37,648 nt of DNA, taken from Phenylobacterium aquaticum. GTDB lineage: Bacteria; Pseudomonadota; Alphaproteobacteria; Caulobacterales; Caulobacteraceae. Positions 24,615 through 32,612 of the stretch are shown here, piece after piece. The notes beneath the pieces are model-generated. The model was not told the origin of the DNA. It did no database searches and worked only from the letters and a program-made list of their open reading frames with translations. Made by a program: the position numbers and the translations under genes. The stretch spans positions 1 to 37,648 of the forward strand of contig CANCJJ010000019.1 of the NCBI GenBank assembly GCA_947378305.1, in the 5' to 3' direction. Numbering within the stretch: the first letter of the stretch is position 1; every line of letters starts with the position of its first letter.

Positions 24615-25700
24615 CTAGCTCAGGCCATAGGGACGATAGGGACCGGCGATCAGTTGTTCGAAGACCCCAAGACCGGTTTCAGGCGACTCACCGGGCAGGG
24701 TCAGGGTCACGTGGGACAGGGCCTGGATGTGCCAGTTTTCAGGACTGGCCAGATTGAGGGTGGCCAGGTCAATGTCCTCGCGCTCAACCACCAGGTCCCC
24801 CTTGTAGCCGCCATGACGCCATTCGGGGTGGCCATAACCTATGCCGCGCATGACAAAGGTCAGGAAGGGTTTGAAGCTCACCCGTCCCGCGCCCTGGGCC
24901 AGGGGGATGTTCAGGGTCCCTTCGGCAATGTGGCGACTGCCCGGGATCATGACGACGTCCTCAATCCGCGCCTCGCTGGTATGCCGCCCACCGTCGGGTC
25001 CGGCCCCGTCCGGCAGAATGACGGCGCGGGTATTCCAGGGCTGGCCCTCACTGTCGGCATTGACGTGGAAGAAGACGCTCTTGTCGGCAAAGTTGAGGGG
25101 GGTCCATTGCCAGAAGAAGCTGTTGATCTGGGCGGGAACGGCAGGTTGCGGGTCGGGGGCTCCCACGGGCCTGATGCCCCAGGACCGGTCTCTTGTGCCG
25201 ACCGTGCCCGCGGACAAGGTCTTGCGAACACCATCGACTTCGATCCAGCCGGTGCAGCGGACATTCTGGGTCAGGCGGGTATAGTCCATGAAGGCCCTTG
25301 GCCCGTTGCGACGGGTGAAGCGCGGTTCTTCGATGGGGAAGGTGCGGCCTTCAAAGGTAATCTCGGCGGCCATGCCATGGCTGGGGGCCAGCGTGACCCG
25401 AAGGGATTGCAGCGGCTCGAGAACCTCAATCCGGATGGGGCCAACGGTGAGGTCCATCCGTTCCATGTTGAGCAGCCGCGAGGCGTGCAGACAGTGCTCT
25501 ACGCCGTCCCGAATGACCGAGACGTGAGCATCGGCCACATTCAGATGCGGATAGACCCCAAAGGCAATGGCAAAAAACTCTGTGCCATCCGGCTGATAGC
25601 CGTTGAAGAAGTACCGGTCATAAAAATTCCGGTCTGTGCCTGAATAGGCAATTGGCTCCGGAGTCTGGTGGATCGGGAAATCGTCCGCCTTGGTCAGCAT
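24615..25700 (-). CDS. unknown conserved protein, CrtC-like/DUF7064-DUF7065 type
   Basis: I do not recognise a proven function. The 361 residues have no signal peptide or membrane helix. The composition suggests an all-beta fold with two lipocalin-like halves: HVSVIRDGVEHCLHASRLLN and IRIEVLEPLQSLRVTLAP in the first, and GTVGTRDRSWGIRPVG and INSFFWQWTPLNFADKSVFF in the second. The DRSWGxR and FFWQWTPL motifs resemble the carotenoid 1,2-hydratase-like families now listed as DUF7064/DUF7065; that name is from memory and not certain. GGAGGA precedes the ATG. It is divergent from the P450 across 191 bases containing a palindrome, so it may act on the same lipophilic substrate. Confidence 0.75.
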   Translation of the reverse strand: MLTKADDFPIHQTPEPIAYSGTDRNFYDRYFFNGYQPDGTEFFAIAFGVYPHLNVADAHVSVIRDGVEHCLHASRLLNMERMDLTVGPIRIEVLEPLQSLRVTLAPSHGMAAEITFEGRTFPIEEPRFTRRNGPRAFMDYTRLTQNVRCTGWIEVDGVRKTLSAGTVGTRDRSWGIRPVGAPDPQPAVPAQINSFFWQWTPLNFADKSVFFHVNADSEGQPWNTRAVILPDGAGPDGGRHTSEARIEDVVMIPGSRHIAEGTLNIPLAQGAGRVSFKPFLTFVMRGIGYGHPEWRHGGYKGDLVVEREDIDLATLNLASPENWHIQALSHVTLTLPGESPETGLGVFEQLIAGPYRPYGLS

Positions 25701-25891
25701 GGTCTCGTCCTCCGGTGCAGATGATCCTGGCGATCATCCATGGCGCGTCTTGCGGGCAGCGCATTTTGGGCAGTATCAAGGATATCAGGACGACAACACA
25801 AGGGAGGGTCCGCATTTCCGGTCCGGCTTTTGGCCCAAAGCCCCGTCAAGGGCCGGTCAGATGCTCGCCGGAAGATTAGGACAGACGGGTC
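25701..25891. promoter_or_regulatory. divergent promoter region with operator-like palindrome
   Basis: The 191 bases between the DUF7064-like gene and the P450 contain GATGATC-N5-GATCATC at 25720-25738, a perfect 7-bp inverted repeat 19 bases from the left gene's start. Size and symmetry fit a dimeric repressor site such as a TetR or IclR type, but no such regulator gene is in the window. The rest is GC-rich without a clear core promoter. Confidence 0.45.
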
Positions 25892-27169
25892 ATGACCATA
25901 GCTGACATCCGGATTCCGGCACCTCAGGCCCAGACCCTGGTCGAGCCCCTGGCCTATGCCGATGGCCGGATCTTCGAGACCTATGCCTGGTTGCGCGCCA
26001 ATAACCCGCTGGGCCGGGCCGAGATCGAAGGGATCGATCCCTTCTGGGTGGCCACCCGCCACGAAGACATTCTGGAGATCAGTCGCCAGAACAGTCTGTT
26101 CTTGAATGGGGACAGGTCGCCCACCCTGGTGAGCCAGGAGGCAGATGCGCGGATACGGGACATGATGGGGGGTAGCCCGCACCTTTTGCGTACACTGGTC
26201 CAGATGGATGCCCCAGATCATCCGAAATACCGTGCCCTGACCCAGGCCTGGTTCATGCCGACCAATCTAAAGGTGCACGAAGCCCGCATACGCAAAATCG
26301 CCAGGGCCGCCGTGGACAAGATGGCGGCAACCGGTGGGCGCTGCGACTTCGTCAAGGAAGTCGCCCTCCACTATCCCTTGCATGTGGTCATGGAGATCAT
26401 GGGCGTGCCGGAGGCGGATGAACCTCGTATGCTCACCCTGACCCAGGAGCTTTTTGGGGCTGCCGATCCGGAGCTGGGACGTCCGGCGTCCGAAAGCCCG
26501 GAAGACCGCAAGTTCGACATGTCCGTCATTACGGACTTCTTCGCCTATTTCAGCGCCCTGTCCGCCTCCCGCCGGGCAAATCCGCGGGATGATTTGGCGA
26601 GTGTGATTGCCAATTCGACTATTGATGGAAACCCCATCTCCGAACTTGAGGCCATGAGCTATTACATCATCGTGGCCACGGCAGGACATGACACCACCTC
26701 GTCCTCCACCGCCGGAGCCTTCTGGGCCCTGGCCGAGCGCCCGGACCAGCTGGCCAAGGTCAAGGCCAATCCCGCCCTGATCCCCGGCCTTGTTGATGAG
26801 TCCATCCGCTGGACCACGCCGGTCAAGACCTTCATGCGCACGGCCGCCGAGGATGTCGAATTTGCCGGGCGGAAGATGTGCAAGGGGGACTGGCTCATGC
26901 TCTGCTATGCCTCCGGAAACCGTGATGAGGCGGTCTTTGAGGCCCCGAATGAATTTCGGGTCGATCGCAGTCCGAACAAGCACCTGGCCTTCGGTTATGG
27001 AGCCCACCTCTGTCTGGGGCAGCACCTGGCCAAGATGGAAATGCGAATCCTCTGGGAAGAGCTGCTTCCGCGACTTAAGTCCCTTGAGCTGGCCGGCGTT
27101 CCGGCCATGAGCCAGGCCACCTTCGTCAATGGCCCCAAGACCCTGCCCGTTCGCTTCGAGATGGATTGA
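25892..27169 (+). CDS. cytochrome P450
   Basis: The 425-residue soluble bacterial P450 has all landmarks: the I-helix AGHDTTSSS (264-272) with the acid-alcohol pair, the K-helix ESIR (303-306), and the haem loop FGYGAHLCLGQHLA with Cys374 as the axial ligand. There is no membrane anchor. It needs a ferredoxin and ferredoxin reductase, neither of which is in the window. Such P450s in acyl-CoA gene neighbourhoods hydroxylate steroid, terpene or fatty-acyl substrates; the exact one cannot be told. The phosphotransferase gene starts eight bases after its stop, so an operon with 27178-28628 is likely. The ATG follows a purine-rich stretch (GGACAGACGGG). Confidence 0.95.
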   Translation: MTIADIRIPAPQAQTLVEPLAYADGRIFETYAWLRANNPLGRAEIEGIDPFWVATRHEDILEISRQNSLFLNGDRSPTLVSQEADARIRDMMGGSPHLLRTLVQMDAPDHPKYRALTQAWFMPTNLKVHEARIRKIARAAVDKMAATGGRCDFVKEVALHYPLHVVMEIMGVPEADEPRMLTLTQELFGAADPELGRPASESPEDRKFDMSVITDFFAYFSALSASRRANPRDDLASVIANSTIDGNPISELEAMSYYIIVATAGHDTTSSSTAGAFWALAERPDQLAKVKANPALIPGLVDESIRWTTPVKTFMRTAAEDVEFAGRKMCKGDWLMLCYASGNRDEAVFEAPNEFRVDRSPNKHLAFGYGAHLCLGQHLAKMEMRILWEELLPRLKSLELAGVPAMSQATFVNGPKTLPVRFEMD

Positions 27170-27177
27170 GGCCCGCC

Positions 27178-28203
27178 GTGAGCCAGGACCTTGAACCCCG
27201 CCTCGCCGCCTATCTGGCCCGTCGCATGCCCCAGGCCAGCCATCTGGTCGTGGATCGTCTGCAGAGGATTTCCGGTGGTGCCTCAAGGGAGACCTACCGC
27301 TTTTGCCTGACCTGGACCGAGGCGGAAGAGCGGCGCACCCGTCGCCTGATCCTGCGCCGCGATCCCCCGGCCAGCCTGATCGATACCGAGCGGCGGATCG
27401 AGTTCGAGGCCTATCGGGCCTTCCACGGATCGGCAGTGCCTGTGCCCGAAATGCTCTGGCTTGAGGAGGGGACCGGCCCCCTGGATCATCCCTTCTTCAT
27501 CGCAGAGGAAATCAGTGGCTATGAAGCCGCTCCGGCCGTTCTTTGGTCTGAGGCCTATTTGCCCGTGCATGCGGCCCTGGCCGAGCGCAAGTGGACCATA
27601 TTGGGCCAGATTGCCCGGGCTGATCCGGTGGCGCTTGGCCTCGACAAGGTTATGTACCAGCCTGCGCCCGCCGAATGCTGGAGCCGGGAACTCGGCCACT
27701 GGGAGGCCATTCTCGACAAGGACGCTACTGAGCCCCTGCCCATAGCCCGGGCGGCCATTCGCTGGCTCAAGGCCAATCCGCCCCCACCGCCACCTCGGAT
27801 CAGTGTGGTGCATGGGGATTATCGCACAGGGAATTTCCTGTTTGCGCCGGACGGGCAGATTCACGGAATCCTGGACTGGGAAATGGCCCATCTGGGTGAC
27901 TCCCTGGAGGATCTGGGCTGGAGCCTGAATCCCGTCTGGTCTTCCGGCCGGGGCCTGGCTGGAGGGCTTGTCCCGGAGCAGGACGCCGTGGCCATCTGGT
28001 CGCGATCCAGTGGCCAGCCCGTCGACCCTGCGGCCCTACACTGGTGGACCCTGTTCAACTGCATCAAGGGCCAGGCCATCTGGATTTCGTCCGCCCGGGT
28101 CTGGATGGATGGGGGCAACCGCGAGCCCATCATGGTCTATCCACCCTGGGCCCTGCAAAACGCCCAGGACCGGGCGATTCTAAAAGTTATGGGGCACCTA
28201 TGA
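27178..28203 (+). CDS. APH-type phosphotransferase family protein (ACAD10-like)
   Basis: From GTG 27178 the protein has 341 residues. It shows RISGGASRETYRF as the nucleotide loop, the catalytic VVHGDYRTGNFLF with the brenner-type HGDxxxxN, and GILDWEMAHLGDSLEDLGW with the metal-binding Asp. These are the kinase features of the aminoglycoside-phosphotransferase superfamily, in the branch that includes the N-terminal domain of ACAD10/11. In catabolic clusters these proteins phosphorylate hydroxyacyl-CoAs or alcohols before elimination; antibiotic resistance is unlikely here. GAGG precedes the GTG by six bases; the frame is open from a TTG overlapping the P450 stop, without a good site. It overlaps the next gene by four bases. 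Confidence 0.88.
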   Translation: MSQDLEPRLAAYLARRMPQASHLVVDRLQRISGGASRETYRFCLTWTEAEERRTRRLILRRDPPASLIDTERRIEFEAYRAFHGSAVPVPEMLWLEEGTGPLDHPFFIAEEISGYEAAPAVLWSEAYLPVHAALAERKWTILGQIARADPVALGLDKVMYQPAPAECWSRELGHWEAILDKDATEPLPIARAAIRWLKANPPPPPPRISVVHGDYRTGNFLFAPDGQIHGILDWEMAHLGDSLEDLGWSLNPVWSSGRGLAGGLVPEQDAVAIWSRSSGQPVDPAALHWWTLFNCIKGQAIWISSARVWMDGGNREPIMVYPPWALQNAQDRAILKVMGHL

Positions 28204-28628
28204 AACCCGTTGTTCCCGACGTCCTCGGGGAGCTTGCCGCGCTCATTCTGCGTAATGCCCATCCGGATGTATCGCCGTCAGATCGCGCGAGTGCCCTTGG
28301 TCTGACCGCCGCCCTCCTGGGTCTGGCTGCAGAGTCCTGGGACGGACGGGTCCAACACCTGGTCCAGGAAAATCGCGCCGTCTGGGCCCTGCTGTCCGAA
28401 GGCTCAAGCCTGCTGGGCACAGCGGGTCCTGGCCATCCTGCTAACGAGACGGACTTGCGAATTTCCGGTCTGGAGCTGGAAAATGCCCGACTGAGACAGG
28501 CCCTGATCGACCTGCAGGCCCGGCTCGAAATCACAGGGGGTGCAGACGCAAGGGCTTTGAACGCGCAAATCTGGGCCGAACTGACGCAATCAACCCAGAG
28601 GCGGTTGACGGCTTCTTCGCCGGTTTGA
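28200..28628 (+). CDS. small unknown protein coupled to the phosphotransferase
   Basis: This 142-residue protein is not one I recognise. It starts inside the stop of the phosphotransferase (ATGA), which argues for a real, co-translated gene. The sequence is mostly helical: PDVLGELAALILRNAHPDV, a hydrophobic stretch GLTAALLGLAAESWDG, and a possible coiled coil at about 95-125 (LELENARLRQALIDLQARL). No signal peptide, metal motif or membrane helix. It could be a partner or regulator of the upstream kinase; this rests on position only. Confidence 0.7.
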   Translation: MKPVVPDVLGELAALILRNAHPDVSPSDRASALGLTAALLGLAAESWDGRVQHLVQENRAVWALLSEGSSLLGTAGPGHPANETDLRISGLELENARLRQALIDLQARLEITGGADARALNAQIWAELTQSTQRRLTASSPV

Positions 28629-28770
28629 TCGACCCCTTTACCTTTGGGGCTCGACAAGGCGGCGCTCAGGGGCTTTTCTGAGCACATAAGGGGTGGCTGG
28701 GGCCGCGTGCAAAATCTGCACGTCGGGATCCGAGGCGCTGAGACACAAAAATTAGGGGACGATAGATATA
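28629..28770. other. intergenic region with hairpin
   Basis: The 142 bases between the small unknown gene and the second DUF35 gene contain CCCC/GGGG with flanking TCGA arms (around 28629-28654) and a perfect GCTCAG-N8-CTGAGC at 28664-28683. Neither is followed by a T-run, so termination is uncertain; the second palindrome could be an operator for the DUF35-thiolase pair. Confidence 0.3.
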
Positions 28771-29175
28771 ATGGCTCGATTACTGCCTGAACCCACGCCC
28801 GAGACGCGGCATTTCTGGGAGGGTTGCCGGGATGGCGAACTCCGCCTCCAGCGCTGCACGGACTGCACCCACAGCTATTTTCCGCCCCGGGCCTTCTGTC
28901 CGAAGTGCGGCTCCCGGGATGTCGAAATCTATGCCGCAAGTGGCAAGGCAACCCTTTACTCCTATGTGATTAATCACCGCCCCCGTCCCGACATGGGCAC
29001 AGAGCCCCACTCCATTGCTGTTGTAGAGTTGGCTGAAGGCCCCCGGATGATGACCAACATTGTCGGATGCCCCCAGACACCCGAGGCCCTGATTCTGGAC
29101 ATGCCGGTCCAGGTTCGGTTCGACAAGCAAACCGATGACATTTCCCTGCCGCTCTTTGAGCCGGCCAAGGGTTGA
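28771..29175 (+). CDS. DUF35 zinc-ribbon/OB-fold protein (second copy)
   Basis: The 134-residue protein mirrors the one at 2008-2418: FWEGCRDGELRLQRC helix, zinc ribbon with Cys29, Cys32, Cys43 and Cys46 (CTDCTHSYFPPRAFCPKC), and an OB-fold with TLYSYVINHRPRPD and MMTNIVGCPQTPE. It is clearly paralogous but far from identical. It lies immediately upstream of its thiolase-fold partner (15 bases), the reverse order of the first pair. It would form the acyl-CoA-binding subunit of a thiolase-like aldolase or lyase. That role is inferred from ChsH2/Ltp2-type complexes. Confidence 0.9.
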   Translation: MARLLPEPTPETRHFWEGCRDGELRLQRCTDCTHSYFPPRAFCPKCGSRDVEIYAASGKATLYSYVINHRPRPDMGTEPHSIAVVELAEGPRMMTNIVGCPQTPEALILDMPVQVRFDKQTDDISLPLFEPAKG

Positions 29176-29190
29176 GGGGAAACCAGGATC

Positions 29191-30330
29191 ATGCAACCTA
29201 AGTCAGTCGCGGTCGTCGGGGCCGCAGAAACCACCCGTCTTGGCAAGATTCCGGACGTGTCCGTAATCGGCCTGCACGCCGATGCCGCCCTGAACGCCAT
29301 GAAGGATGCCGGGCTCAAGCCGTCGGATATCGATGGCGTCGCCACGGCCGGGATCAGTCCGGTCGAATTGGCACATTATCTCGGGATTACACCCACCTAT
29401 GCCGACGGGACCAGCGTGGGGGGCTGCTCCTTCATGCTGCATGTTCGCCATGCCGCCGCCGCCATAAATGCAGGCCTGTGCAAGACCGTTCTCATCACGC
29501 ATGGAGAATCCGGTCGGTCCCGGGTGGGTGCAGGCGGCTTTGGGCGCGCGCCCTCGAGTCTCATGGGTCAGTTTGAAATGCCCTATGGGGTCACCAGCCC
29601 CCCCACCATGTTTACTATCCCTGTCCTGCGCTACATGAAGACCCATGGCGTGACGGAGGAGGATCTCGCCACGGTTGCCGTCATCCAGCGCGAATGGGCA
29701 GCCCGCAATCCCCGGGCCAGTTTCAAGGATCCGATCACGGTCGATGACGTTCTGAATTCGCCGATGATCGCCTGGCCCTTCCGGATGCTTATGTGCTGTC
29801 TCGTCACGGATGGGGGCGGTGCCCTGATCCTGACTAGTGCCGAACGCGCAAAGGACTTCCCGCAAAAGCCGGTCTATATCCTGGGAACCGGAGAAAGTGT
29901 GGAAACGCCCATGGTCAGCCAGATGGAGGACTTCAACTCCTCCAAGGCCTTCCGGGTGTCGGGCAAGAAGGCCTTTGACGAAGCCGGTATCCAGCATGCG
30001 GATGTTGATCATCTGATGATCTACGATGCCTTTGCCCACCTGCCCCTTTATGGGCTTGAGGACCTCGGGTTTGTGAAGCCTGGCGAGGCCAAGGACTTCA
30101 TTCGTGAGCGCAATACGGCCATTGGCGGGAAGTTGCCGATGAACACCAATGGCGGCGGGCTGTCCTATATGCATTCCGGCATGTACGGCATGTACGCCCT
30201 GCAGGAGAGTGTGCGACAAATGCGAGGCACGGCTGCGGCTCAGGTCGAAGGTGCAAAGATCAGCGTCTCCCATGGCGTCGGCGGGATGTTTGCGGCCTCG
30301 GGAACCGTCATCTTCACGAACGAAAAATAA
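29191..30330 (+). CDS. thiolase-fold protein lacking the nucleophilic Cys (second copy)
   Basis: The 379-residue protein has the same fold as the product of 815-2002, and the same losses. The nucleophile position is Ser75 (GTSVGGCS), the second catalytic position is Tyr278 (IYDAFAHL), His328 is kept in a YMHSG version of GHP, and the C-terminal Cys is His361 (SHGVGG). Cys79 lies four residues after the canonical site and is unlikely to replace it. With the DUF35 gene upstream, a retro-aldolase or acyl-CoA lyase is the best reading, with a different substrate from the first copy. AGGA precedes the ATG. Annotation as a thiolase would be misleading. Confidence 0.85.
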   Translation: MQPKSVAVVGAAETTRLGKIPDVSVIGLHADAALNAMKDAGLKPSDIDGVATAGISPVELAHYLGITPTYADGTSVGGCSFMLHVRHAAAAINAGLCKTVLITHGESGRSRVGAGGFGRAPSSLMGQFEMPYGVTSPPTMFTIPVLRYMKTHGVTEEDLATVAVIQREWAARNPRASFKDPITVDDVLNSPMIAWPFRMLMCCLVTDGGGALILTSAERAKDFPQKPVYILGTGESVETPMVSQMEDFNSSKAFRVSGKKAFDEAGIQHADVDHLMIYDAFAHLPLYGLEDLGFVKPGEAKDFIRERNTAIGGKLPMNTNGGGLSYMHSGMYGMYALQESVRQMRGTAAAQVEGAKISVSHGVGGMFAASGTVIFTNEK

Positions 30331-30460
30331 CGCTGGATCTGCAAGTTATCTGAATTTTGCTGCGCTTATGCTGCGCAACATGAGTGCAGCAATTTTCAGG
30401 GCCTGTCCGGTCGTCGGGGGACTTGGCGAAACGTCATAATCCTGGCCTAGAGAGGTCTTC
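30331..30460. other. intergenic region with repeated GCTGCGC and an inverted repeat
   Basis: TTGCTGC (30357-30363) pairs with GCAGCAA (30386-30392), extended on both sides by TGAA/TTCA with a mismatch, and the loop repeats GCTGCGC. It may be a terminator-like or regulatory structure after the thiolase-fold gene; there is no T-run. The remainder of the 130 bases shows nothing clear. Confidence 0.35.
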
Positions 30461-31987
30461 ATGAACCGTTATCTCCGCCAACTTCTGGTCCTGCTGGCTG
30501 TTTGCCTCACGAGCCCTGTCCTGGCCCAGGCGCGGACGGCCGACCTCGTGCTCACAGGCCAGATGACCGGCCGTGACCATGAGACCTATCGTGACCTGAC
30601 CTTCCAGGTGCCGGCCGGGACGGCGCGTCTGACCGTCGACTTCACCTATGGCGGGCAGGACGCCCATTCCATCATCGATCTGGGCCTGCGCGATCCGGTT
30701 CGATTCAGGGGGTGGAGCGGGGGCTCCAAGTCCCGGATCCTGGTGGAGGACTCAAGGGCAACCCCGGGATATCTTCCAGGGCCGCTACCGGCTGGCCGCT
30801 GGGCCCTGATCCTTGGCGTGCCGAATATGCGCAAGGGAGCCCAGGCCCCCTATGTTGCCCGAATCTGGTTTGATCCGGCGAAGTCCAAAATCCAGGAACC
30901 TGACCAAGGCCCGGTCAAGGCTGGCCCGGGTTGGTACCGTGGCGACCTCCACACCCATTCGGGTCATTCTGACGGCAAATGCCCCTCGGACAAGGGGATC
31001 ATGGTCGCCTGTCCAGTATTTTTGACCCTTCAGGCGGCCCGCGATAAAGGCCTCGATTTCATTGCCCTCAGCGATCACAACACGGCGTCACAAAATAACT
31101 CACTCCAGGAACTCGCACCCTATTTCGACAATCTATTGATCCTGCCTGCCCGCGAGATCACCACCTTTCAGGGCCATGCCAACCTCTTCGGGCCGACGGG
31201 ACCCTTGGACTTTCGATTGGGCTCCCGCGAGGTTCCAGACCTTTCGAGCCTCCTGGATGCCGCAGAGGCCGCTGGCGGACTGGTGTCTATCAACCATCCC
31301 GGCCTGCCAAGCGGGGAAGCCTGCATGGGCTGTGGCTGGACCGCCGCCACCGACTGGTCGAGAATCCCGGCCATGGAGGTCGTAAATGGCGGGAGCCTGT
31401 CAACCTTCGGGCCGGAGGGGGCATTCTCCGGGATCAAGGTCTGGGAATCCCGCCTGAATGAAGGTTTTCATATTACGGCCATTGGGGGATCGGACAATCA
31501 CAATGCCGCCCCCGGCGCCGGCGTGCCCACCTCGATTGGGGTGCCAACCACGGTGATCCATGCCCAAGACCTGACCCCGGCGGCCCTGCTTGCGGCAATC
31601 GCGCAGGGACATGTCTTTATTGATGTCTGGGGACACGGCCAGATTGGCCTGGAGGTCACCGCTCAGGCTGGCGATGCACGCGCCGAAATGGGCGATACAC
31701 TGACCGTGGCCTCCGGTCGCCGTGTGGACATTCAAATCCGTGTGCTCGGCGCCCCGTCCGGCGCGAAGATCAGCCTAGCCGGACCGGCGTCAGCCAGCCT
31801 TGAGCCCTGGGCAGCAGAACTTGAGTCTCCGGACGGGCTGAAGATGGTCACCCTAAAAGCAACGGGTGTGCGAACCTGGCTACGCGTTGATGTTCGCGGG
31901 CCGGACGGCAAACTCTTGGCGATTGGAAATCCGATTTATTTTCAATCTGTCCAAGGCCAGCTCGATCTAGCTCGCCAGCCCAATTAA
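30461..31987 (+). CDS. exported CehA/McbA-type PHP metallohydrolase
   Basis: The 508-residue protein has a signal peptide (LLVLLAVCLTSPVLAQA, cleavage near 23), a beta-sandwich N-terminal domain up to about 155, and a PHP metallohydrolase domain. Metal-binding residues are His164 and His166 (GDLHTHSGHSDG), Asp171, Asp205-His206 (ALSDHNT), Glu232 (PAREIT), His239, His279 (INHPG), and Asp345/His347 (GGSDNHN). CehA and McbA are family members that hydrolyse carbamate insecticides, but most relatives are uncharacterised phosphoesterases or esterases. The metal set is complete, so it is probably active in the periplasm. It is preceded by 130 bases of non-coding DNA, so it may be a separate transcript. 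Confidence 0.9.
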   Translation: MNRYLRQLLVLLAVCLTSPVLAQARTADLVLTGQMTGRDHETYRDLTFQVPAGTARLTVDFTYGGQDAHSIIDLGLRDPVRFRGWSGGSKSRILVEDSRATPGYLPGPLPAGRWALILGVPNMRKGAQAPYVARIWFDPAKSKIQEPDQGPVKAGPGWYRGDLHTHSGHSDGKCPSDKGIMVACPVFLTLQAARDKGLDFIALSDHNTASQNNSLQELAPYFDNLLILPAREITTFQGHANLFGPTGPLDFRLGSREVPDLSSLLDAAEAAGGLVSINHPGLPSGEACMGCGWTAATDWSRIPAMEVVNGGSLSTFGPEGAFSGIKVWESRLNEGFHITAIGGSDNHNAAPGAGVPTSIGVPTTVIHAQDLTPAALLAAIAQGHVFIDVWGHGQIGLEVTAQAGDARAEMGDTLTVASGRRVDIQIRVLGAPSGAKISLAGPASASLEPWAAELESPDGLKMVTLKATGVRTWLRVDVRGPDGKLLAIGNPIYFQSVQGQLDLARQPN

Positions 31988-32094
31988 GGGTTGATGCCGA
32001 AGGTTATAATTTAATATAATCCTTAATCAGGTTCGTGACGGCGACCGTCTGAGTGCGATGCGCTCTCCCTGAATGAGCGGTTAGGCTGGCCATT
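31988..32094. promoter_or_regulatory. AT-rich promoter-like region with inverted repeats
   Basis: ATTAAGG (31983-31989, overlapping the preceding stop codon) pairs with CCTTAAT (32021-32027). Inside, an imperfect AAGGTTATA/TATAATCCTT repeat surrounds the AT-rich centre. This is the most AT-rich stretch in the neighbourhood and lies upstream of the receiver gene. It could be a promoter/operator or the end hairpin of the hydrolase transcript. Confidence 0.4.
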
Positions 32095-32586
32095 GTGAGA
32101 TATAATTTCGAACGCATATCCGTGCTCCTGCTGGAAGAGTCTTCACTGGGCATGGCCATATTGGTGCAGCTCCTCAAATCCTGCGGGGCCTTGAATATCC
32201 ACCAATGCATGAGTGTCGCTGAGGCCGAAAAAGTCGTCGCCACCACTTCGCTGGATCTGATGATTGTTGATTCGCTTGGGACTTCGGGCGCTGGCTATGA
32301 TTTTGTAAAATGGTTCAGGAATTCAGGCATTAAACCGAATTGCTATATTCCTGTCCTCCTGATTGCCGCGCGAACCAGCAGCAGCGCGATCAACAAGGCC
32401 CGGGACTGCGGTGCAAATCTCGTCATGGCAAAGCCTGTCGGACCCACCGCCCTGGTTGAGCGCATTGCCTGGATCTCCCGGGAGGGGCAGCTGTTCGTGG
32501 AGTCCGAAAGCTATGTCGGGCCGGACCGTCGTTTCAGGACAGGTGGTCTGCCCATGGGGATTGTCGGGCGACGTCATGACGATTGA
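32095..32586 (+). CDS. single-domain response regulator (receiver protein)
   Basis: From GTG 32095 the protein has 163 residues. Receiver-domain landmarks are the acidic pair Glu14-Glu15 in VLLLEES, the phospho-acceptor Asp59 in LMIVDSLG, and Lys113 in VMAKPVGP. Where the switch Thr/Ser usually stands there is Ala (LLIAART). The tail YVGPDRRFRTGGLPMGIVGRR is of the GPDRR/GRR type seen on alphaproteobacterial receivers. No output domain is present, so it likely acts by protein contact. It is 26 bases upstream of the CheE-like gene. Acid-pair Glu instead of Asp and the missing Thr may reduce normal switching. The start has a modest site (TTAGG). Confidence 0.85.
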   Translation: MRYNFERISVLLLEESSLGMAILVQLLKSCGALNIHQCMSVAEAEKVVATTSLDLMIVDSLGTSGAGYDFVKWFRNSGIKPNCYIPVLLIAARTSSSAINKARDCGANLVMAKPVGPTALVERIAWISREGQLFVESESYVGPDRRFRTGGLPMGIVGRRHDD

Positions 32587-32612
32587 CTGGTCAAGGATTG
32601 GACGGAAGTAAG

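Noticed and set aside
24550..24618. 22-codon plus-strand ORF between the MoxR and DUF7064-like genes
   Set aside because: No ribosome-binding site, and it overlaps a minus-strand terminator hairpin.
27178..28203. Antibiotic-resistance aminoglycoside phosphotransferase
   Set aside because: The kinase motifs belong to the wider APH/ACAD10 branch, and the context is P450 and acyl-CoA genes.
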